A DNA stretch of 64,000 nucleotides, from contig CBFIEJ010000002.1 in assembly GCA_965661575.1 (NCBI GenBank), forward strand, positions 39,508 through 103,507. The letters are read 5' to 3'. This stretch comes from UA16 sp965661575. GTDB lineage: Bacteria; Bacteroidota; Bacteroidia; Flavobacteriales_D; Sanyastnellaceae. Made by a program: the position numbers and the translations under genes. A model generated the notes under the pieces. That model did not search any database, had not been told where the DNA came from, and saw nothing but the letters and a program-made list of their open reading frames with translations. Positions within the stretch are counted from its first letter, which is position 1. Each line of letters starts with the position of its first letter. Below are positions 16,844-25,281 of this stretch, in pieces.

Positions 16844-18313
16844 ATGGGCACAATGAAGAAGTCGAACATGGATTCAGAGGATCAGAAAGAATTGTTAGGA
16901 GAGGCATTCCAAGGAACCCCTACGGTCGTTCCAGGACAACCCACTCACACCAAAAAGCTCTATTTGGAAAGCTACGGTTGTCAAATGAATTTCAGTGATT
17001 CTGAAATCGTGGCGAGCATCCTCAGTGAAGCTGGATTTGCGACGACACGAGAGGAGGAGGATGCCGATTTGATTTTGCTGAACACCTGTGCGATTCGAGA
17101 AAATGCTGAGCAACGTGTGCGTGCCCGACTGCGCCAGTTTAAGCAGGCAAAAGGATCAAGGCCACATCTTGTTGTTGGCGTTTTGGGATGTATGGCGGAG
17201 CGTTTGAAGGAGACATTGTTAGAGCAAGAAAAACTTGTGGATTTGGTGGTTGGTCCTGACGCGTATCGGGATATTCCGAATTTGGTGGAGCAAGTTCATG
17301 GCGGGCAAAAAGCCGTTAACGTCCTGCTCAGCAGAGAAGAAACGTATGCTGAAATAAGTCCAGTGCGTTTGGATGCTAATGGGGTAACTGCTTTTATTAG
17401 CATCATGCGTGGATGTGATAACATGTGCAGTTTCTGCGTGGTCCCATTCACACGGGGCCGCGAGCGCAGTCGAGATCCTGAAAGCATTGTGCGTGAGGCA
17501 CACGAATTGTTTGATGCTGGTTACCGCGAAGTGACTCTGTTGGGGCAGAATGTGGACAGTTACAAGTGGAACATCGACAACAAGGGAGTTGTGAAAGACG
17601 AATCGGAGCCGGTGGTTCGCTTTGCTGAATTGATCGACCGTGTTGCACACGTCAATCCCGACCTCAGGGTACGCTTTTCGACCAGTCACCCGAAGGACAT
17701 GACGGATGATGTGCTCGAAATCATGGCCAAGCATGAAAACGTTTGCAAGTACATTCACCTTCCTGTTCAGTCAGGAAACAGCGATGTTCTGAAACGAATG
17801 AACCGCGGGTACACGCGCGAGTGGTACTTGGATCGAATGGCGGCCATTCACCGGATCATGCCTGATTGCGCAACATCTACGGATATCATTTCAGGATTTT
17901 GCGGGGAGACAGAAGAAGAGCACAAGGATACTCTTTCGCTCATGGAGATGATGAGTTATGACATGGCTTATATGTTCTCCTACAGTGAACGGCCGAGAAC
18001 ATTGGCGCAGAGAAAATACGAAAACGATGTTCCGCCAGAAGTAAAAAGCCGCCGTTTACAAGAAATCATGGCGGTCCAAAAGGTGCATGCAGCGAATCGA
18101 ACCAAGAGCTACGTCGGTCGAACGTATCGGGTTTTGATCGAAGGTACTTCAAAGAAAAAAGAAGATCAGTTTTTTGGACGAACGACCTACAATACGGTGG
18201 TGGTGTTTCCGAAGGGAAATGCGCAGCCAGGGACTTATGTGAATGTACACGTCCGCGACTGTACGCCGGTGACGCTCATTGGTGAGATGACTGATAACGA
18301 GCCATCCGCATGA
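16844..18313 (+). CDS. miaB: MiaB, tRNA-2-methylthio-N6-dimethylallyladenosine synthase
   Basis: A radical-SAM iron-sulfur enzyme that adds a methylthio group to i6A37 of tRNAs. 489 residues. The N-terminal MTTase domain has the three cluster cysteines in 'ESYGCQMNFSDSE' (Cys46), 'LLNTCAIRENAEQR' and 'VLGCMAERLK'. The radical-SAM motif CxxxCxxC is in 'MRGCDNMCSFCVVPFTRGR'. A TRAM domain closes the protein ('VGRTYRVLIEGTSKK'). The N-terminal ~37 residues are a poorly conserved extension; Met4 or Met9 are alternative starts. It heads a plus-strand run with the sigma-54 activator, lptE and secG, an order often seen in Bacteroidota. Confidence 0.95.
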   Translation: MGTMKKSNMDSEDQKELLGEAFQGTPTVVPGQPTHTKKLYLESYGCQMNFSDSEIVASILSEAGFATTREEEDADLILLNTCAIRENAEQRVRARLRQFKQAKGSRPHLVVGVLGCMAERLKETLLEQEKLVDLVVGPDAYRDIPNLVEQVHGGQKAVNVLLSREETYAEISPVRLDANGVTAFISIMRGCDNMCSFCVVPFTRGRERSRDPESIVREAHELFDAGYREVTLLGQNVDSYKWNIDNKGVVKDESEPVVRFAELIDRVAHVNPDLRVRFSTSHPKDMTDDVLEIMAKHENVCKYIHLPVQSGNSDVLKRMNRGYTREWYLDRMAAIHRIMPDCATSTDIISGFCGETEEEHKDTLSLMEMMSYDMAYMFSYSERPRTLAQRKYENDVPPEVKSRRLQEIMAVQKVHAANRTKSYVGRTYRVLIEGTSKKKEDQFFGRTTYNTVVVFPKGNAQPGTYVNVHVRDCTPVTLIGEMTDNEPSA

Positions 18314-18323
18314 ATTCAAGCCC

Positions 18324-19613
18324 ATGGATGCAAAAGCGATAAAGAGACGATTTGGAGTGATTGGCGTGAGCCCAGCGCTTGACCGTGCGGTGACTGTGGC
18401 GTCTCAGGTGGCACCGACTGATTTGTCCGTGCTGGTGTTGGGCGAAAGTGGAGTAGGTAAGGAAATCATGCCACGCGTGGTTCATCAGTTTTCAAAACGA
18501 AAGCACGGGTCTTTCATCGCCGTAAACTGCGGAGCAATACCAGAAGGAACGATTGATTCGGAACTGTTTGGGCATGAGAAGGGTGCTTTCACGGGAGCCA
18601 CGGAATCTCGCAAGGGCTACTTTGAAGAAGCAAACGGCGGAACCATTTTTTTGGATGAAGTTGCGGAGCTTCCAATGACCACTCAAGTTCGATTATTGCG
18701 TGTGTTAGAGACCGGTGAATTCATTCGTGTCGGTTCTTCGCGCGTGCAGAAAATTGACGTCCGCGTGGTTGCCGCCACCAATGTGGATTTTGATGTCGCC
18801 ATTAGCAAAGGACAGTTTCGAGAGGATTTGTATTATCGCCTCAGTCAAGTTCCGATTGAGGTTCCAAGTCTTCGAGATCGCCCTCAGGATATCCACCTGT
18901 TATTTCGAAAGTTCACTACAGATTTTTCGGAAAAGTATCACATGCCGCCATTGTCTTTGAGCCTCGACGCGGTGGAGGTTTTGGAAAATTATCCTTGGCC
19001 TGGAAACATCCGTCAATTGAAGAATACGACGGAACAGATGTCTATCCTTGAGCAAAACCGTTCCATTGATGCAGATAAACTCTTGGGCTACCTGCCGGAG
19101 TCTCATCGCAGTCGTTTGCCTGTTCAAAATCCTGAAGAAGATTCTTCAGCACTCAATGAACGAGAAATCTTGTACAAGGTGCTGTTCGACATGAGGCAGG
19201 AGATGCAGGATCTCAAGAAACTGGTTTTAGACGTGATGAAAGAGGGACAAGTTTCAGAAGCGCAAGCAGAGCTTGTGAGTCGTCTATTTAGTGCGCCAGA
19301 ATCTCCGCAAAAAAGGCTGCCTTCCGGACGAGATGAACATGAAGAATTAACAGCTGCATCGAGTGGAACGGAATGGGATGCCAATCCTTGGGATTCAGAT
19401 AACCCCATGTCGGGAGGTTCATTGGATGCGGCAGCCCTGAGGACGCAGGAAGTGGAGGAAGTGGAAGAAGTTCTGTCGTTGCAAGATTCTGAAAAAGAGC
19501 TCATCCGAAAAGCACTCTCCAAGCATCGCAACAAAAGAAAATATGCCGCTCTCGAATTGGGTATCTCGGAGCGGACGCTTTACCGTAAAATCAAGGAATA
19601 CGGACTCAAATGA
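18324..19613 (+). CDS. Sigma-54-dependent transcriptional activator without receiver domain
   Basis: 429 residues. The AAA+ domain begins almost at the N-terminus: Walker A 'GESGVGKE' at residues ~40-47, the sigma-54-contacting loop 'GAFTGA' at ~86-91, Walker B 'GGTIFLDEVAELP', and 'YPWPGNIRQLKN'. A poorly conserved acidic linker (about 270-385) leads to a C-terminal Fis-type helix-turn-helix ('KYAALELGISERTLYRKIKEYG'). There is no response-regulator, GAF or PAS input domain, so activity must be set by another protein, by abundance, or by the linker. Its targets are unknown. It overlaps lptE by four bases (ATGA), suggesting coupled translation. Confidence 0.92.
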   Translation: MDAKAIKRRFGVIGVSPALDRAVTVASQVAPTDLSVLVLGESGVGKEIMPRVVHQFSKRKHGSFIAVNCGAIPEGTIDSELFGHEKGAFTGATESRKGYFEEANGGTIFLDEVAELPMTTQVRLLRVLETGEFIRVGSSRVQKIDVRVVAATNVDFDVAISKGQFREDLYYRLSQVPIEVPSLRDRPQDIHLLFRKFTTDFSEKYHMPPLSLSLDAVEVLENYPWPGNIRQLKNTTEQMSILEQNRSIDADKLLGYLPESHRSRLPVQNPEEDSSALNEREILYKVLFDMRQEMQDLKKLVLDVMKEGQVSEAQAELVSRLFSAPESPQKRLPSGRDEHEELTAASSGTEWDANPWDSDNPMSGGSLDAAALRTQEVEEVEEVLSLQDSEKELIRKALSKHRNKRKYAALELGISERTLYRKIKEYGLK

Positions 19614-20110
19614 AGGTGCTTCGAATTGGAATCCTGTTTGTGTTCCCCATGATATTTTTGGGCTGTGGTGTTTATTCACCTTACGGAGCACAGACTTCGG
19701 GGGCCAAGACTTATTCAGTCTCTGCTTTTGAGTTGGTTACGCCACTGGCCTCCGCGTCAAGTGCTCTCGCTCTAACAGAGGAATTGAGGGATCGCATTCA
19801 ACGGCAATCGACCTTGCGCCTCGTTAACGCAGAAGGGGAACTTCAGTTTGCGGCGGACATTACCGTTTGGGACGTAAAGCCGGTCAATGTTCAGGGCGAT
19901 GAGACAGCAGCGTCCAATCGGCTGACCATCGGTTTGCGACTCAGTTATGAAAATACCATCGTTCCTGACTTGAGCTTTGAGCGAACTTTTACTCGTTTTG
20001 CAGATTACACCAGTGATCAAGATTTGTTGCAGATTGAAGATGAATTGGTGGTTGAGATTGGCGAGCAATTGTCTCAGGATGTTTTCAATGCTACATTGGG
20101 CAATTGGTGA
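19610..20110 (+). CDS. lptE: LptE, LPS-assembly lipoprotein
   Basis: 166 residues with a lipoprotein signal peptide; lipobox 'FLGC' with Cys19, followed by the 'GVYSPYGA' start common in Bacteroidota LptE. A beta-alpha-beta sandwich is suggested by 'LALTEELRDRIQRQSTLRLV' (helix then strand) and a final 'IGEQLSQDVFNATLGNW' helix. LptE plugs the LptD barrel and helps place lipopolysaccharide in the outer leaflet. Sequence similarity across this family is low; the call rests on lipobox, length, pattern and the conserved gene order activator-lptE-(unknown)-secG. Confidence 0.8.
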   Translation: MKVLRIGILFVFPMIFLGCGVYSPYGAQTSGAKTYSVSAFELVTPLASASSALALTEELRDRIQRQSTLRLVNAEGELQFAADITVWDVKPVNVQGDETAASNRLTIGLRLSYENTIVPDLSFERTFTRFADYTSDQDLLQIEDELVVEIGEQLSQDVFNATLGNW

Positions 20111-20131
20111 GACGATTAATTGAAAGTTAAA

Positions 20132-21043
20132 ATGCAGATCCAGCGACTTCAGCACCTGATAGAGCACCCTAATGAAGTGGTAGCGGAGGACCGCGAGGGG
20201 TTAGAGCGTTGGTCGCGAGAATACCCTTACGCGGGCGTTTTTGCGATGTTACTTGCTCGATGCAGTGCGGTTGAGGGGCACATGAATGAAGAAAAAGATT
20301 TGTTGCGTGCTGCATCGACCATGTCATTCCGTCAACCTCTTTTCGACCTGATTGTTCAGGCAAAGCTGGTCGAGGAAGCTCGAGCAGTGGATAGCGCAAT
20401 TTCGGATGCGCCGGAGCCTGTCACGGCATTCGCCGAAGATGATGAGGGAGCTGCCAAAGAAGCGGAGGATTCGTCGGCATCGGGGCTAAATCCCAACGAA
20501 CCTGTTCAGCGAGAGGCTCTAATTTCGGCAATTGAACGGACCATTGAGGCGGATGTAAGTCGATGGGAAGAAGGGGAAGAAAGACCACTCGTTTCCGAGG
20601 CGAAGCCTGCTGATCTTGCGCTGATTCAGCATGCGGTTTGCTCTCCCTTCTCTGATTGGTTAGTGCAGCGAGCTTCGGAGGTGGGATTTGGGGAGGTTGC
20701 GTCTTCGATTCAAGTAGAACCGAACACAGTGTCGACTTCTGCAAGTGAGTCCAAAGAAAACAACATGGCCCTGATCGATCAATTTATCGCAGCGAAGCCT
20801 CGGATTGGTCGCATACGGGATGCTCAAGAAACTAGCTCTTGGTCGGCAGATAGTATCCTTGAGGATCCTTCCTTGGTCACAGAAACGATGGCTCGTGTTT
20901 ACGCGAAACAAGGACTTTTTGACAAGGCGAGAAAAGCTTACCGTCTCTTGGCGTTGAAATATCCAGCAAAAAGCACTTATTTTGCACTCCAATTGAAAAA
21001 ACTGGATGACGCCCGACCAACTTTGGGTTCATCGAACGAATAA
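20132..21043 (+). CDS. Unknown cytoplasmic protein with a TPR-like C-terminal helix pair
   Basis: 303 residues from the ATG; an in-frame TTG twelve bases upstream is less likely. No signal peptide or membrane helix. The N-terminal ~80 residues are helical ('QRLQHLIEHPNEVV', 'YPYAGVFAMLLARC'), the middle is acidic and low in complexity, and the end has a helix pair 'ARVYAKQGLFDKARKAYRLL' plus 'YPAKSTYFALQLKKL', the pattern of a tetratricopeptide unit. It occupies the conserved slot between lptE and secG in Bacteroidota, nine bases ahead of secG. No function can be assigned; a scaffold or adaptor role is a guess from the helix-pair architecture. Confidence 0.75.
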   Translation: MQIQRLQHLIEHPNEVVAEDREGLERWSREYPYAGVFAMLLARCSAVEGHMNEEKDLLRAASTMSFRQPLFDLIVQAKLVEEARAVDSAISDAPEPVTAFAEDDEGAAKEAEDSSASGLNPNEPVQREALISAIERTIEADVSRWEEGEERPLVSEAKPADLALIQHAVCSPFSDWLVQRASEVGFGEVASSIQVEPNTVSTSASESKENNMALIDQFIAAKPRIGRIRDAQETSSWSADSILEDPSLVTETMARVYAKQGLFDKARKAYRLLALKYPAKSTYFALQLKKLDDARPTLGSSNE

Positions 21044-21052
21044 AACGGAATT

Positions 21053-21352
21053 ATGGGATACTTTTTAATGGCGGTTATCTTGTTGGTATGCATCCTCCTC
21101 GGTGGAGTCATTTTGATCCAAAATCCAAAAGGAGGAGGATTGGCCACAGGCTTCCAGGGCGCAAGTCAACTTGGTGGCGTGCAGAAAACAACAGATTTCC
21201 TAGTCAAAGCGACATGGGTTTTGACCGGAGCACTTTTTGTTTTGTGCATTGTTGCCGGAATCTTTTTCGGTAATATGAACGAAGACGTAGGCATTGATGA
21301 GAGCATTTTGCCGACCACTGCATTGCCGATGGAGGCTCCTGCTGCTGAGTGA
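21053..21352 (+). CDS. secG: SecG, preprotein translocase subunit
   Basis: 99 residues with two transmembrane helices (about 1-22 and 46-68) joined by the SecG-type loop 'IQNPKGGGLATGFQGASQLG'. SecG binds SecYE and aids protein export through the inner membrane. The C-terminal tail is short and acidic. Followed at 21382 by a strong terminator that separates it from groES. Confidence 0.93.
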   Translation: MGYFLMAVILLVCILLGGVILIQNPKGGGLATGFQGASQLGGVQKTTDFLVKATWVLTGALFVLCIVAGIFFGNMNEDVGIDESILPTTALPMEAPAAE

Positions 21353-21381
21353 CTTAACTCCAGTGTAAAGAGATTTGAGGA

Positions 21382-21418
21382 GGCGTGTCACCCTGTCAGG
21401 GCGACGCGCCTTTTTTTT
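21382..21418 (+). terminator. Intrinsic terminator after secG
   Basis: GGCGTGTCACCCTG pairs with CAGGGCGACGCGCC (one G-T pair, one mismatch) around a one-base turn, followed by eight T. It ends the miaB-to-secG run before groES. Confidence 0.85.
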
Positions 21419-21549
21419 GTCTCTTGTTCAAACCCTGACAACATTGCACGCTTCAGTCAAAAAAACATGACATGGCGGCAGTGAATGAAGCGATCCATTG
21501 GATTGGCACGAAAATCGATTCCGAAGGTCAAACAATAAAATCAAAACGC

Positions 21550-21825
21550 ATGTCAATGAACATCAAACCCCTCGCCGACCGGGTGCTTGTCGAGCCAGCA
21601 CCTGCAGAAGAGAAAACAGCTAGCGGAATCATCATTCCGGACACGGCCAAAGAAAAGCCGCAGCGTGGAACTGTTGTAGCGGTTGGTCCAGGTAAGCCTG
21701 AAGAACCGACAACGGTGAAAGTTGGAGACACTGTGTTGTATGGCAAGTATTCGGGGACTGAATTGCAGGTTGAAGGCAGTGATTACATGATTATGCGAGA
21801 GAGTGATATCCTCGCAATCGTCTGA
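21550..21825 (+). CDS. groES: GroES, 10-kDa co-chaperonin
   Basis: 91 residues from the ATG at 21550 (MSMNIKPL...); an ATG two codons later is also possible. Motifs: 'IKPLADRVLVEPAPAEEKTA', the mobile loop 'ASGIIIPDTAKEKPQRG', 'GDTVLYGKYSGTEL' and the end 'IMRESDILAIV'. GroES caps the GroEL barrel during ATP-driven folding. The frame stays open for 26 codons upstream, but homology begins at the chosen start. No CIRCE inverted repeat was seen upstream. groEL follows after 36 bases. Confidence 0.95.
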   Translation: MSMNIKPLADRVLVEPAPAEEKTASGIIIPDTAKEKPQRGTVVAVGPGKPEEPTTVKVGDTVLYGKYSGTELQVEGSDYMIMRESDILAIV

Positions 21826-21861
21826 ATTTAGCATTGAACGAAAACAAGAAAAACATTTGAA

Positions 21862-23496
21862 ATGGCAAAAGACATTCAATTCAATACAGATGCGCGAAAC
21901 GGCCTGAAGGCCGGCGTTGATAAGCTCGCGGACGCAGTCAAAGTGACGCTTGGTCCCAAGGGCCGCAATGTGGTCATCGAGAAGAAGTTTGGTGCTCCAG
22001 CAGTGACCAAGGACGGTGTTTCGGTGGCTCGGGAAATTGAACTCAAGGACTCCTTGGAAAACATGGGCGCGCAAATGGTCAAGGAGGTTGCGTCAAAGAC
22101 AGCAGATGTGGCTGGTGATGGAACCACGACGGCAACGGTTCTCGCACAGGCGCTCATTGGAGAGGGCTTGCGCAACGTCGCAGCCGGTGCGAATCCGATG
22201 GATTTGAAGCGAGGTATGGACAAAGCAACTTCGGCGATCGTAACAGAATTGCAGAAGATTTCGAGAGAGGTCGGAAGCGACATCTCAAAAATCGAGCAAG
22301 TCGCAACAATTTCAGCAAACAACGATGAAGCAGTTGGTGGCCTGATCGCCGAGGCTATGAAAGTTGTGGGCAATGAAGGCGTCATTACGGTGGAAGAGGC
22401 CAAAGGCACCGATACCGAAGTCAAGACTGTTGAAGGCATGCAGTTTGACCGAGGCTACCTCTCCCCATATTTCGTGACCAATAGCGAGAAAATGGAGGCT
22501 GAATTGGAGAATCCATTCATTCTCATCTACGATAAGAAAATTTCAACCATGAAGGATCTGCTCCCAAGTTTGGAGCAAACAGCGCAAAGCGGTCGTCCGT
22601 TGTTGATCATTGCTGAAGATTTGGACGGGGAAGCATTGGCCACATTGGTGGTCAACAAAATCCGTGGTTCGTTGAAGGTCGCTGCGGTCAAGGCCCCAGG
22701 TTTTGGAGACCGACGCAAGGCTATGTTGCAAGACATCGCGATTTTGACCGGAGGCCAGGTGATTTCAGAAGAAACGGGACTCAAGCTCGAAAATGTAACA
22801 TTGGCTGATCTCGGAAGTGCAGAGAAAGTGACCATTGACAAAGACAATACGACTGTTGTCAATGGTGCAGGAGAGAAGGATTCAATCGAATCACGGATCG
22901 GACAAATCAAGGCTCAGGTGGAAACCACCACTTCGGATTACGACAAAGAGAAGTTGCAAGAAAGACTTGCGAAGCTCGCAGGCGGTGTTGCTGTCTTGTA
23001 TGTCGGTGCTGCTACGGAGGTGGAAATGAAGGAAAAGAAAGACCGAGTGGATGATGCTTTGCATGCAACACGCGCTGCGGTTGAAGAGGGAATTGTTCCG
23101 GGTGGAGGTACCGCTTACATCCGAGCGGCTGAAACAGTTGCTGCAATGGAGGGCATCAATGCAGACGAGACAACAGGAATGAAGATTGTACTCCGTGCCA
23201 TTGAAGAGCCATTGCGTCAAATTGTAAGCAATGCAGGAGGTGAAGGTGCAGTCGTTGTCAATTCAGTGCGAGAGGGTGAAGGCGACTTTGGCTACAACGC
23301 ACGGACAGAGGTCTTCGAGAATCTATTCGAAGCAGGCGTCATTGATCCGACCAAGGTGACGCGAGTTGCTCTTGAAAACGCAGTTTCCATTTCGGGAATG
23401 GTATTGATCACGGAATGTGTGGTGTCTGACGAAGAAGAAATGATGCCAGCAGCTCCGCCCGCGGGCATGGGAGGAGGCATGGGAGGCATGATGTAA
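21862..23496 (+). CDS. groEL: GroEL, 60-kDa chaperonin
   Basis: 544 residues, full length. Clear chaperonin blocks: 'LADAVKVTLGPKGRNVVIEK', the ATP-site 'DGTTTATVLAQAL', 'TISANNDEAVGGLIAEAM', 'AAVEEGIVPGGGTAYIRA' and the Gly-Met-rich C-terminal tail 'GMGGGMGGMM'. Forms the double-ring folding chamber with GroES. It is followed by an intrinsic terminator. Confidence 0.98.
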   Translation: MAKDIQFNTDARNGLKAGVDKLADAVKVTLGPKGRNVVIEKKFGAPAVTKDGVSVAREIELKDSLENMGAQMVKEVASKTADVAGDGTTTATVLAQALIGEGLRNVAAGANPMDLKRGMDKATSAIVTELQKISREVGSDISKIEQVATISANNDEAVGGLIAEAMKVVGNEGVITVEEAKGTDTEVKTVEGMQFDRGYLSPYFVTNSEKMEAELENPFILIYDKKISTMKDLLPSLEQTAQSGRPLLIIAEDLDGEALATLVVNKIRGSLKVAAVKAPGFGDRRKAMLQDIAILTGGQVISEETGLKLENVTLADLGSAEKVTIDKDNTTVVNGAGEKDSIESRIGQIKAQVETTTSDYDKEKLQERLAKLAGGVAVLYVGAATEVEMKEKKDRVDDALHATRAAVEEGIVPGGGTAYIRAAETVAAMEGINADETTGMKIVLRAIEEPLRQIVSNAGGEGAVVVNSVREGEGDFGYNARTEVFENLFEAGVIDPTKVTRVALENAVSISGMVLITECVVSDEEEMMPAAPPAGMGGGMGGMM

Positions 23497-23517
23497 GTCG
23501 GCCCTCCTTCAAAATAG

Positions 23518-23550
23518 AAAAGCCGCCCTTCACCAAGGGTGGCTTTTTTT
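23518..23550 (+). terminator. Intrinsic terminator after groEL
   Basis: AAGCCGCCCTT / AAGGGTGGCTT stem (one G-T pair) with a 4-base loop and a run of seven T. Confidence 0.85.
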
Positions 23551-23554
23551 GTGC

Positions 23555-23581
23555 TTGAACCGATCGATCCATTGTAAATTG
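23555..23581 (+). promoter_or_regulatory. Promoter of gldA-like gene
   Basis: A -33 TTG at 23555-23557, a 17-base spacer, then TAAATTG at 23575 (one base short of the full TAnnTTTG). The box ends six bases before the ATG at 23588, leaving no room for an untranslated leader. Confidence 0.5.
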
Positions 23582-23587
23582 CAGCCG

Positions 23588-24295
23588 ATGGCAGTTAGCA
23601 TTCAACATGTGACCAAACAGTTCGGCAACCAAAAGGCATTGTCTGATGTCTCATTGGAAATTCCGTCGGCTCAAGTCTTGGGTCTCCTTGGTCCCAATGG
23701 CGCTGGAAAATCAACCTTAATGCGTTTGATTTCTGGCTACTTTCCTGCATCGATTGGTTCTGTCAGTGTATGTGGATTTGATGTTTTAGATCATCCTATG
23801 CAAGCGCGAAGTTGTGTTGGTTATTTGCCAGAGCACAATCCCATTCACACGGACATGTATGTGCGGGAATACTTGGAGTATGCGGCTGGATTACACGGGG
23901 TGGCCAATGTGGCTTCTGCGGTAAATGCCATGATTGAAAAGGTGGGGTTGCAGCCTGAAGCGCACAAGATTATTGGGCAACTGTCCAAGGGATATCGCCA
24001 GCGAGTGGGCATTGCTCAGGCGCTCATTCACGATCCGAAGGTGCTGATTTTAGATGAACCAACTTCAGGGCTTGATCCCATCCAATTGGTGGACATTCGA
24101 GCCTTAATTCGTGAGGTAGGAAAAGAGCGCACAGTGATTTTGTCCACGCACATCATGCAAGAGGTGGAAGAGGTTTGCGATCGCGTGGTGTTGATTCATC
24201 ACGGGGTCATTGTTGCGGACGATGTTCTTTCTGCATTTGCAAGCAGGCCCGGTGGATTGGAATCTGCCTTTCACGAACTGGAAGTTCGATCATGA
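23588..24295 (+). CDS. gldA: GldA-like ABC transporter ATP-binding protein (short)
   Basis: 235 residues. Walker A 'GLLGPNGAGKSTLMRL', 'VGYLPEHNPIHTDMYVREYL' (the GldA-type Q-loop region), signature 'LSKGYRQRVGIAQALI', Walker B 'VLILDEPTSGLDP' and the switch 'STHIMQEVEEVC'. These match GldA, the ATPase that works with GldF and GldG in Bacteroidota gliding/T9SS-linked transport. The protein stops soon after the nucleotide-binding domain, whereas GldA usually has about 60 more residues; gldF and gldG are not nearby. It may therefore be a related ABC-2 exporter ATPase. It overlaps rsgA by four bases. Confidence 0.7.
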   Translation: MAVSIQHVTKQFGNQKALSDVSLEIPSAQVLGLLGPNGAGKSTLMRLISGYFPASIGSVSVCGFDVLDHPMQARSCVGYLPEHNPIHTDMYVREYLEYAAGLHGVANVASAVNAMIEKVGLQPEAHKIIGQLSKGYRQRVGIAQALIHDPKVLILDEPTSGLDPIQLVDIRALIREVGKERTVILSTHIMQEVEEVCDRVVLIHHGVIVADDVLSAFASRPGGLESAFHELEVRS

Positions 24296-25278
24296 CTCAA
24301 AAGGAGGGCCCAAGTGCCGGCGAAGCTGCGGACACCAGGAGGGGAATTATTTTGCGCTCAACGGGTTCGTGGTATCAGGTCAGCGAATGGGAGTCGCGTG
24401 CAATTTTCGGATGCCGGGCGGGAGGTCGTATGCGTTTAAATGGTGAGCGCAGCACGAATCCACTTGCCGTGGGCGACGTTGTTCGATTTGAGGCGAGCGG
24501 GCAAGAGGACGCGGGGCTGATCACTGAGCGGGAAGAGCGCAAAAATGCCATTGTTCGTCGATCGGTTAATCTTTCGAAAGAAACCCATGTGGTTGCAGCG
24601 AATTTGGACCGTGCCTTTTTAATCGTTACCGTCAGTCAGCCGCCCACTAGCACGGGCTTCATCGATCGTTTTCTGGTCACAGCAGAAGCCTACGGCATCC
24701 CAACCACCATCGTCTTCAATAAGTGCGACCTATTGGTTTCAGGTGAAAAGGACGAAGAATTATTGGATTATATGGCGGACCTCTACGAGATGGCGGGTTA
24801 TGATGTGCTCCAAGTTTCCGCGCAAACGGGTTTCGGCTTTTCAGCGTTGAAAGCGGCCATTGCCGAATCTGGAGTGAATATGCTTTCAGGCCACAGTGGC
24901 GTGGGTAAAACTACGCTTATCAACGAATTACTCCCAGGTTTGGATCTGCGAACGGGCGACGTTTCAGATTCACACCAGAAAGGGAGGCACACAACGACGT
25001 ATGCGGAGATGTTTCCGCTTCCCTCTGGGGGCTACCTCATCGATACACCCGGTATCAAGGGGTTTGGATTGGTTCAACTGAAAAAGGAACATCTGCATCA
25101 CTACTTTCCGGAAATGTTCGCGCTTTTGGCCGAATGCAAGTTCCACAACTGTCTGCATCGTTCGGAACCGAAATGTGCAGTCCGCAATGCGGTTGAGCAA
25201 GGCGTGGTGTCCGAAGAGCGTTACCTGAATTATTTGGACTTGTACGAGAATTTTGACGCTGAAACCCAGTACCGCTAA
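24292..25278 (+). CDS. rsgA: RsgA, ribosome small-subunit-dependent GTPase
   Basis: 328 residues from the ATG that overlaps the upstream stop. An N-terminal OB domain (ending 'GDVVRFEASGQ') leads to the circularly permuted GTPase typical of RsgA: the G4 'FNKCDLL' comes before the G1 'GHSGVGKTTLINELL', then the switch with 'KGRHTTTYAEMF' and the G3 'IDTPGIKGFG'. A C-terminal zinc site is formed by Cys/His in 'ECKFHNCLHRSEPKCAV'. RsgA tests late 30S ribosome maturation. An ~18-residue N-terminal extension precedes the OB domain. Confidence 0.95.
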   Translation: MTQKEGPSAGEAADTRRGIILRSTGSWYQVSEWESRAIFGCRAGGRMRLNGERSTNPLAVGDVVRFEASGQEDAGLITEREERKNAIVRRSVNLSKETHVVAANLDRAFLIVTVSQPPTSTGFIDRFLVTAEAYGIPTTIVFNKCDLLVSGEKDEELLDYMADLYEMAGYDVLQVSAQTGFGFSALKAAIAESGVNMLSGHSGVGKTTLINELLPGLDLRTGDVSDSHQKGRHTTTYAEMFPLPSGGYLIDTPGIKGFGLVQLKKEHLHHYFPEMFALLAECKFHNCLHRSEPKCAVRNAVEQGVVSEERYLNYLDLYENFDAETQYR

Positions 25279-25281
25279 CTT

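Noticed and set aside
21420..21549. CIRCE (HrcA) operator before groES
   Set aside because: I looked for TTAGCACTC-N9-GAGTGCTAA and found nothing close.
24175..24291. Upstream extension of RsgA
   Set aside because: The added residues are the gldA sequence in another frame; the ATGA overlap gives a normal RsgA length.
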